Assembly (NCBI GenBank): GCA_030123645.1
Contig: JASJYE010000040.1
Span: 1 to 11,857, forward strand
Length of the DNA stretch: 11,857 nt
Reading direction: 5' to 3'
Source: Candidatus Hydrogenedentota bacterium
Lineage (GTDB): Bacteria > Hydrogenedentota > Hydrogenedentia > Hydrogenedentales > GCA-2746185
The notes below the pieces were generated by a model. The model was not told the DNA's origin, made no database searches, and saw only the letters and a list, made by a program, of their open reading frames with translations. Below, piece after piece: positions 6,558 to 11,857 of this stretch. Position 1 is the stretch's first letter; every line of letters starts with the position of its first letter. The position numbers and the translations under genes were made by a program.

Positions 6558-7769
6558 TTAACGCACCTGCGAACTCAACGTCAGCATCGGCAGCAGCATC
6601 GCGATCACCAAGAATCCGACCACGATGCCCATCACCACGATGATCACCGGCTCTATCAGCGACGTAAGCGTCTTTACCGCCCGGTCCACCTCCACGTCGT
6701 ACGCATCCGCCAAGCGCTTCGTGACTTCTCCCAGCTTCCCGCTCTCTTCGCCGACCTCAAAAATATTCACAACCAGCGGCGGAAAGTGCTCTGCATCCCG
6801 CAGCCCCTCACTGATACTCCCGCCCTCGGACACGCGCTTGTGCACGTCCTCAACCTCCCGTTTGATCGCCGTGTTCGTCAATGTATCGGCCGTAATCTTC
6901 AAGGCGGTCAACACCGGAACACCGTTATCGAAGAGCGTGCCCAGCGTCCGCGCGAACTTCGCCATCTCGTAGCGCTGCACCAGGTCCCCGACGAAGGGGA
7001 TCCGCAGCCACAGCGTGTCCAACTGCCGGCGGCCCGCCGCCGTTTTACGATACGACTGGAACGCCGCCCCGGCCGCGATCAGCCCCAGCACCACCGCCCA
7101 CCAAAACTTCCCCATAAACTCGCTAATGGTAATCACGAAGACTGTGACCGCCGGTAGCGAGGCATCAAAATCGGCGAATATCTCCACGAAACTGGGGAAC
7201 ACAAAGGAAATGAGAATGAATACGGCCGTCGAGCTGACGACCGTGAGAAAGGCGGGATACACCATCGCCGAGAAGGCCTTGCCGCGCAGTTCCTCGTCCT
7301 GCTCTCCGAAATTCACGATGCGCCACAGGACCTCGTCCAGCATCCCGCCCGCTTCACCTGCCCGCGTCAGGTTCACATACATAGAAGGAAAGATGCTTGG
7401 ATGCAAATCGAGCGCGTCAGCGAAGCTGCTCCCGAGCTGCACCGAACGGTGCAAGTCGTCCATCAGCGCGCGCAGCTTCGGGTTGGCCGCCTGCTCGCGA
7501 AGCGTCGCCAGCGCACGCAGGATTGGCATGCCCGACTCCAAGAGATTGGCCAACTGCCGGAAAAAGTAATTCCGGTCCTTCAGCCGGATGCGCGACAGCG
7601 ACTCCTTAATCGAATTACGACGCCCGGAATCGGAGTACTCCTCGACGGAGATCGGAAAGAAACCCTTGTCCCGCAACCGCGAGACCACGGCCCGCTGGCT
7701 CTCCGCCTCCATGACACCCGTCGTGACCCCCTCCGCCTCCCGCTTTACTTTGTACTGAAACTTCGGCAT
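6558..7769 (-). CDS. gspF: GspF, polytopic inner-membrane platform protein
   Basis: A 403-residue protein of the PilC/GspF family, the core of the inner-membrane platform on which GspE acts. It starts MPKFQYKVKREAEGV, as is usual in the family. Two repeated cytoplasmic domains are visible: about 66-165 (FFRQLANLLESGMPILRAL, then TRAGEAGGMLDEVL) and about 268-370 (EMAKFARTLGTLFDNGVPVL, then EVGEESGKLGEV). Transmembrane segments lie at about 167-197, 222-240 and 372-395. A GTG at 7781 overlapping the gspE stop would add four residues (ending Thr before MPKF). I chose the ATG at 7769 because the protein then begins exactly like its family, though neither start has a strong ribosome site. All expected parts are intact. 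Confidence 0.94.
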   Translation of the reverse strand: MPKFQYKVKREAEGVTTGVMEAESQRAVVSRLRDKGFFPISVEEYSDSGRRNSIKESLSRIRLKDRNYFFRQLANLLESGMPILRALATLREQAANPKLRALMDDLHRSVQLGSSFADALDLHPSIFPSMYVNLTRAGEAGGMLDEVLWRIVNFGEQDEELRGKAFSAMVYPAFLTVVSSTAVFILISFVFPSFVEIFADFDASLPAVTVFVITISEFMGKFWWAVVLGLIAAGAAFQSYRKTAAGRRQLDTLWLRIPFVGDLVQRYEMAKFARTLGTLFDNGVPVLTALKITADTLTNTAIKREVEDVHKRVSEGGSISEGLRDAEHFPPLVVNIFEVGEESGKLGEVTKRLADAYDVEVDRAVKTLTSLIEPVIIVVMGIVVGFLVIAMLLPMLTLSSQVR

Positions 7770-7777
7770 GGTCCGGG

Positions 7778-9493
7778 TCACTCAAACACCACGTCCGTGT
7801 CCGCCGTCACGCGCAGAACCTCTTCCACCGTCGTGAGTCCGCTGAGCACCCGCACACGGCCGGCGTCACGCAATGTCGCCATGCCCAGCTCACAGCCCTT
7901 TCGCTTGATTTCACCCGAGCTCGCCCCACGCATCGCAAGCTCCTTGATCGGCTGCGTAAACGGCAATATCTCGCAGATCGCCAAGCGCCCCTTGTAGCCC
8001 GTCTGGCGGCAGACGTCGCAGCCCTTACCCTGCCTAAAAATCACCTCCTTCGCCTCCGCCGCGCCGATTCCGAGTTCCTTCAGGGCCTCCGGTGACGGCG
8101 AGAACGGTTCCGCGCAGTTCTCGCACACCTTTCGAATAAGCCGCTGTGCGATAGAAGCGATCATCGTGCTCGCGATCAGAAACGGCTCCACACCCATGTC
8201 GATAAGGCGCGTCACCGTGCCCGCTGCATCGTTCGTATGCAACGTACTGAACACCAAATGACCCGTCAGGCTCGCGCGAATTGACATCTCGGCCGTCTCG
8301 TAGTCGCGAATCTCCCCGACCATCATGATGTCGGGGTCGTGCCGAAGCATCGATCGCAAGCCCATCGCAAAATCGAAACCGATCTTCGGCAGCACCTGCA
8401 TCTGCGTGATTCCATGAAGCTGATACTCGATCGGGTCCTCGATCGTGAGCGTCTTTCGATCCAAAAGGTTCAACTTGCTGAGCGAGGCGTAGAGTGTCGT
8501 CGTTTTGCCGCTCCCCGTCGGACCCGTCAGAAGAATGATCCCGTGCGGCTTAGCGAGAAAGCGGTTCATCTGCACGAGGTCGTCGGGCAAAAAACCCAGG
8601 TCTTCCAGGGACATGAACACGGACGAACGCGTCAAAATACGGATGTTCAGGGTCTCGCCATACGGCGTCGGTAAAACGGACACCCGGAGGTCGTACTTTC
8701 CATCCGCCAACGACGCCTGGATCTTACCGTCTTGCGGCAGCCGCTTCTCCGCGATGTTCAAGTTCGCCATGACTTTCACGCGCGATACGATCGCCGACCG
8801 AAACCCGCGAATAGACGGCGGCGTCGGCACCGCATGGAGCACTCCGTCGATGCGGTAGCGGACGCGCAATTCATCTTCGAAGGGCTCGATGTGCACGTCC
8901 GTCGCCCCCGTCTGGATCGCCTCGAGCAACACCTCGTTCACAAACTTGATGATAGACGCGTCGATTGTTTCATCGCCAAGGTCCTCCGCCACCGGCGCCA
9001 TATCGAGCGCGGTCTCACCCGCCGTGCCCGCCGAATCGCTTACAATCCGTTCCACAGTGTCCGCCCCAAGACCATACAACTGCTTCGTCCGCCGCGTGAT
9101 TTCGCCCGGCGTCGCCACAACCGCAACGACCCGCCGCTTGAGCACCAGACGGATGTCGTCTATCAAATGCGTGTTCAGCGGGTCACTGATGGCGATGAGC
9201 AAGGCGTCGTCCTGCAGCTCCAGCGGCACGAACTTATAGTGCGTCGCGAAGCGCGCCGGGATCTCCTCGACAAGCTGCGGCTCCACGGCCATCTCAGAAG
9301 GGCGCACGAAGCGCATCTCGCAAAAATCCGCGAGCGAACGGTACAACTCCTCCGACGTCGCGAAGCCCGATTGCTCGATCAGTTCGAGCAGCGGCACGCC
9401 GTTTTTGTCCGCCTCCGCCCTTACGTGGGGGAGCTTGTTCTCCGGGACGATCCGGTTGCGGACCAAATGCTCTTCTAAAGCCGAAATGGCCAT
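7778..9493 (-). CDS. gspE: GspE, T2SS assembly ATPase
   Basis: A 571-residue cytoplasmic ATPase that drives pseudopilus assembly. Residues 1-140 are the N-terminal T2SSE_N-type domain. Residues about 176-285 form the N2 (PAS-like) domain (IIKFVNEVLLEAIQTGATDV, then HIEP). The catalytic core has the Walker A motif GPTGSGKT at 324-331, the Asp box IEDPIE at 351-356, the Walker B motif DIMMVGEIRD at 388-397 and the His box TGHLVFSTLHTND at 410-422. The zinc-binding tetracysteine of GspE/PilB is complete (Cys457, Cys460, Cys492, Cys495). The core is therefore intact and predicted active. The start ATG has GAGGAAG upstream and lies after the 118-bp gap, so this is the first gene of the secretion operon. 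PilB is the alternative family name; the gsp-type pseudopilins downstream favour GspE. Confidence 0.96.
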   Translation of the reverse strand: MAISALEEHLVRNRIVPENKLPHVRAEADKNGVPLLELIEQSGFATSEELYRSLADFCEMRFVRPSEMAVEPQLVEEIPARFATHYKFVPLELQDDALLIAISDPLNTHLIDDIRLVLKRRVVAVVATPGEITRRTKQLYGLGADTVERIVSDSAGTAGETALDMAPVAEDLGDETIDASIIKFVNEVLLEAIQTGATDVHIEPFEDELRVRYRIDGVLHAVPTPPSIRGFRSAIVSRVKVMANLNIAEKRLPQDGKIQASLADGKYDLRVSVLPTPYGETLNIRILTRSSVFMSLEDLGFLPDDLVQMNRFLAKPHGIILLTGPTGSGKTTTLYASLSKLNLLDRKTLTIEDPIEYQLHGITQMQVLPKIGFDFAMGLRSMLRHDPDIMMVGEIRDYETAEMSIRASLTGHLVFSTLHTNDAAGTVTRLIDMGVEPFLIASTMIASIAQRLIRKVCENCAEPFSPSPEALKELGIGAAEAKEVIFRQGKGCDVCRQTGYKGRLAICEILPFTQPIKELAMRGASSGEIKRKGCELGMATLRDAGRVRVLSGLTTVEEVLRVTADTDVVFE

Positions 9494-9538
9494 GGCTGGA
9501 AGGCTTCCTCTATCGACGTAAGATCCTTAATTTCCAAT

Positions 9539-9567
9539 ATGTTAGCACCTATGTGCATGAGGCTCAA
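9539..9567 (-). promoter_or_regulatory. Candidate sigma70-type promoter for the gsp operon
   Basis: On the minus strand, TTGAGC (9567-9562) and TAACAT (9544-9539) are 17 bases apart, each matching four of six consensus positions. The pair lies about 45 bases before the gspE start, within the only gap longer than 100 bases inside the sigma-gsp gene run. The spacer contains a small imperfect inverted repeat, GCAC and GTGC separated by four bases (9556-9545). Such matches occur by chance, so this is only a candidate. I found no clear rho-independent terminator after the preceding gene, so read-through from the sigma operon is also possible. Confidence 0.3.
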
Positions 9568-9611
9568 TGCGAGACAGGAAAGTCTTTGGAAAAAGGCCGA
9601 ATACACTCTTA

Positions 9612-10652
9612 TTACCACCTATCGTTCAGGCGTTCAAGCGAGTCCTGCGCCAGCTCTGCCAGCACCGTGAATTCACTCTCCGCCACCTCTTCGTACAATG
9701 CGCGCGCCCTCTCAGCGTCATTCAGCTCCTGAGAAACCAGATGCCCAATTTCCACTTTCAACTGCGCCCGCGCCACGGGATCCGTACAACGCGCCAACGC
9801 CGACTCCATCGCCGCGACACGCCAATGCTCTCCCGCGCCTGTCCCGTCCAACTTCGCGCTCAGGCGCGCCATCTCATCCGCTGCCAGCGAGGCGACATAG
9901 GTCGCGGGATAGCGCGCGAGCAGACGCTCAAGACCGTCCAACGACTCGCCCCGGCGCGCGGTATCCAAGGCATGAAGAGACGCGTAGCTGTCGTCTCGCC
10001 CACGGGCCTCATCAAGCAGATTCAAATGCAGAAGATTTTCTGGTTTCGACTGAAACACAGAGCGATAGCGCACTCGCAGAGCGTCATAGTCCGCGAAGGC
10101 CTCGGGATACCAACGCAACTCTGAATACGCCAGGTCAGCCATCACCTGGCGCGCCTCCCCGGCATAGGCGTCGTCCCCTTCATTTTCGAGAGCGTGAGCG
10201 AGCGTTACGTAGGCCTTCGGATAGTCGCGCTCAAGCATCAGCGCGCGTCCTTGGAGCAGCGCGGTCTCAACCGGCGACGCGGCTTCCTCGGAAGCGGCCG
10301 GAGCTTCCGCCACGCCCGGTGCATGCGCGACAGGGGACCGCATCGCGACCATATACACCACACCGCTCAGTACGAGCGCGAAGGCGGCGAACGACACCAC
10401 GAGATGTGCCCTCCGTATAGTTAACGGGGCAGTCTCGGTGCCTATACCCGCCCACACCGCAGCGACAAGGTCACGATCAAGTTCCACCTCCTCGCGAGCT
10501 ATCCCATCGACCAGAACGCCGAGGGCTTCCGCCTCCGCGCGAAGCTCCTTCGATTGCTCCAGCGCGCGATCAAGCGCCTCCCGATCTTGCGGATCCAGCT
10601 CCTCGTAGACGGCCTGCGCCATCAGTCCCCGAATACGGCTGCGTCCAAACAT
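9612..10652 (-). CDS. Putative anti-sigma-like membrane protein with TPR-like extracytoplasmic domain
   Basis: A 346-residue protein 23 bases after the ECF sigma gene, with a TAGGAG ribosome site, ending in two adjacent stops (TAATAA). Residues about 11-70 are cytoplasmic and resemble the helical part of an anti-sigma domain (EELDPQDREALDRALEQ, then LRAEAEALGVLV). The usual zinc-ligand pattern HxxxCxxC is absent; Ser and Glu stand where Cys would be expected. Residues about 83-104 form one transmembrane helix (LVVSFAAFALVLSGVVYMVA), then an Ala/Pro/Glu-rich linker to 127. Residues about 128-345 are alpha-helical with TPR-like spacing (ALLQGRALMLERDYPKAYVT, ADLAYSELRWYPEAF, AERARALYEEVAES). 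The gene order and topology suggest it holds the sigma factor at the membrane and senses an envelope signal through the helical domain. I do not recognise a named family; a TPR scaffold unrelated to the sigma factor is the alternative. Confidence 0.6.
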   Translation of the reverse strand: MFGRSRIRGLMAQAVYEELDPQDREALDRALEQSKELRAEAEALGVLVDGIAREEVELDRDLVAAVWAGIGTETAPLTIRRAHLVVSFAAFALVLSGVVYMVAMRSPVAHAPGVAEAPAASEEAASPVETALLQGRALMLERDYPKAYVTLAHALENEGDDAYAGEARQVMADLAYSELRWYPEAFADYDALRVRYRSVFQSKPENLLHLNLLDEARGRDDSYASLHALDTARRGESLDGLERLLARYPATYVASLAADEMARLSAKLDGTGAGEHWRVAAMESALARCTDPVARAQLKVEIGHLVSQELNDAERARALYEEVAESEFTVLAELAQDSLERLNDRW

Positions 10653-10675
10653 AATTTTCAGACTCCTATCAGACC

Positions 10676-11266
10676 TTAGTTAATATCCTTCAACTCCTCG
10701 CGCAGCTTCCTCAGCGCGCGAAAGAGATGCACCTTCACACTCCCCACCGAACAACCGAGCACAGGCGCGATCTCCTTCAGCTTCATGCCCTCGTAATGTC
10801 GAAGTACAAACACCGTTCGTTGTGAGGGCGACAATTTTTCAAGCGCACTTCGAATACCTTCTTCAATTTCAACGCCGCCGGCGATCCGGTCCGTCTCCCC
10901 CACTGCCGGCGCCGCTCGCTCAATACCCGTTTCCGAACGCACCGCGCCGCCCGCGGCCCTCATCCCATAGCGCTTGCTTCGCCTTAGGTGGTCAATCGCC
11001 TGGTTCGTCGTCAGACGCAACAACCAGGCCTGAAAATTTCCCGTCGGCTTCCACGATCCAATCTTTCGATACGCCTTAATGAAGGCCTCTTGCGCAACGT
11101 CCAACGCGTCCTCCCGGTTCAAAGTCATGCGGAACGCCACGGCAAACACCAAGCCCTGATGCCGGCGAACGAGTTCGTCGAGCGCTCGTTCCTCCCCTTC
11201 CTGCAGCGCACGGGCGAGCGATTCATCGCTCGCCTCGCGTATGTTTTCCGGCAGTTCCGCGCCCAC
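10676..11266 (-). CDS. ECF-type RNA polymerase sigma factor
   Basis: A 196-residue sigma-70 family protein with only regions 2 and 4. Region 2 (about 29-98) contains ALDELVRRHQGLVFAVAFRM, the core-binding DALDVAQEAFIKAYRKI and the -10 recognition helix FQAWLLRLTTNQAIDHLRR. Region 4 (about 134-192) contains ALEKLSPSQRTVFVLRHYEG and the helix-turn-helix MKLKEIAPVLGCSVGSVKVH, then LFRALRKLREEL. The linker between them (about 99-133) is Ala/Gly-rich. The start is a GTG at 11266 with AAAGGAG about ten bases before it; no nearer ATG preserves region 2. The gene is followed immediately by its likely membrane regulator and then by the T2SS genes, which could be targets. I could not pick out a convincing autoregulated ECF promoter in the 142 bases upstream. 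Confidence 0.93.
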   Translation of the reverse strand: MGAELPENIREASDESLARALQEGEERALDELVRRHQGLVFAVAFRMTLNREDALDVAQEAFIKAYRKIGSWKPTGNFQAWLLRLTTNQAIDHLRRSKRYGMRAAGGAVRSETGIERAAPAVGETDRIAGGVEIEEGIRSALEKLSPSQRTVFVLRHYEGMKLKEIAPVLGCSVGSVKVHLFRALRKLREELKDIN

Positions 11267-11408
11267 CTAATAAACGCTCCTTTCCGGCGAATGGTTTACA
11301 CCTGAAGCCTTTGCCAGGATACGTCGCAAGTAATTAACACAAAACCGCTTACAGCCATGACATGCGCACGCGGCATCCTGGAGCGTCCCTGCGGCACCCC
11401 ACCGGCAG

Positions 11409-11857
11409 TCACGCGAGAAACAGATAGTCGCACGTTTCGGCATAGCCACGTGCATCGAACCATCCCCGTATGTCCTCGCGTGCCCCCGGCGCCCCCACGG
11501 CCACCACTGTAAACCCCTCGCCGGGCCGGGGCAACTCCTCCGCAGCGATGACCGGCACACCGTGAATGACCTTGCCAATCTTGCGCGGATTTACATCCAC
11601 GACCGCCTCGGGACGAAACTCCTCCCATTCCGCGAGCCAATTTTTCCCCACCTCGCCTGCCCCCCATTGAAAAAAAGTCGCCTCCTCCTTGAGAAACGTC
11701 CTACGCAAGTAATACCGCTTGAGCGCCCGAAACTTACTAAGGCTGTACCGTTCATCGCGAAGCGACAGACGCCCCGCGCCGTTTCTCCAGTCCAGCAGCG
11801 GCCGGGCCACCTTGCCCATTCGAAGGCCTGCGCAATAACATCGCATGAGCAGATCGT
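11409..11857 (-). CDS. Family 2 glycosyltransferase, C-terminal part (5' end outside window)
   Basis: The frame stays open to the right edge, so the 148 visible residues are the end of a longer protein, although an internal ATG at 11846 could be mistaken for a start. The first visible part (DLLMRCYCAGLRMGKVARPL, then LDWRNGAGRLSLRDERYSL) matches the end of the GT-A fold in family 2 glycosyltransferases, where an LxWR, GRLSxxDxRYS and LKxxYL pattern is common. The last 90 residues (FFQWGAGEVGKNWLAEW, EAVVDVNPRKIGKVIHGVPV, FTVVAVGAPGAREDI, then a DYLFLA end) look like a small Rossmann-type domain with a GAGEVGK turn, seen appended to some such enzymes. The donor and acceptor sugars cannot be told. 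The gene ends 142 bases before the sigma gene and is probably a separate unit. Confidence 0.72.
   Translation of the reverse strand, partial: DLLMRCYCAGLRMGKVARPLLDWRNGAGRLSLRDERYSLSKFRALKRYYLRRTFLKEEATFFQWGAGEVGKNWLAEWEEFRPEAVVDVNPRKIGKVIHGVPVIAAEELPRPGEGFTVVAVGAPGAREDIRGWFDARGYAETCDYLFLA

Noticed and set aside
9074..9493. Possible c-di-GMP-binding MshEN motif in the GspE N-terminus
   Set aside because: The domain has a partial resemblance (VPLLELIEQSGFATSEEL), but the RLG start and the second motif copy are missing, so nucleotide binding is not supported.
11380..11415. Possible hairpin terminator after the glycosyltransferase
   Set aside because: CTGCCGG pairs only imperfectly with GCCGCAG and no run of T follows, so I do not call a terminator.
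11267..11578. Minus-strand 103-codon frame reaching up to the sigma gene start
   Set aside because: It overlaps the glycosyltransferase tail in another frame, is Arg/Gly/Trp-rich and shows no family pattern. The glycosyltransferase frame matches a known pattern throughout.

Overview
Every convincing gene in this window is on the minus strand, so the biological reading order runs from high to low coordinates. The window holds a nearly complete type II secretion system (T2SS) cluster. It is preceded by an extracytoplasmic-function (ECF) sigma factor with a membrane partner, and by the tail of a glycosyltransferase. The base composition is GC-rich, with ordinary codon use and the standard genetic code. 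The order gspE-F-G-H-I-J-K-L-M-(GspC/PilP-like)-gspD, with the secretin last, differs from the proteobacterial gspC-D-E-...-M order. I infer a Gram-negative (diderm) bacterium, quite possibly outside the Proteobacteria (for example Hydrogenedentota, PVC or related groups), but nothing here fixes the taxon.

Layout in transcription order. 11857-11409: C-terminal part of a family 2 glycosyltransferase, cut by the window edge, with an extra Rossmann-like tail domain. 11266-10676: ECF sigma factor. 10652-9612: single-pass membrane protein with an anti-sigma-like N-terminus that lacks zinc ligands and a helical, TPR-like extracytoplasmic domain. 9611-9494: 118-bp gap with a candidate promoter for the secretion genes. 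9493-7778 gspE (ATPase), 7769-6558 gspF (inner-membrane platform), 6536-6120 gspG (major pseudopilin), 6109-5561 gspH, 5564-5070 gspI, 5073-4330 gspJ, 4325-3345 gspK (minor pseudopilins), 3355-1901 gspL, 1904-1257 gspM, 1256-741 a short GspC/PilP-like protein, and 701-1 the first 233 codons of the secretin gspD, which runs off the left edge.

The genes from gspE to the GspC-like gene overlap or are separated by at most about 20 bases (several ATGA-type overlaps), so they look like one translationally coupled operon. GspE powers assembly on the GspF platform, GspG-K form the pseudopilus, GspL and GspM link the ATPase to the platform, and the HR-domain protein would connect this inner-membrane assembly to the GspD outer-membrane pore. 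The block L-M-HR protein-D has the same logic as pilM/N-O-P-Q of type IV pili. No prepilin peptidase (gspO), gspN, pilotin or secreted substrate is visible here.

For three genes I prefer starts downstream of the longest open frame (gspF, gspG, gspM), and for gspL an internal GTG, on the basis of Shine-Dalgarno placement and gene overlap. I see no mobile element, CRISPR array or RNA gene. The window is mainly a well-formed T2SS locus. Its less ordinary points are the adjacent sigma/anti-sigma pair, the tandem-duplicated low-complexity linker in GspD and the minimal GspC-like protein.
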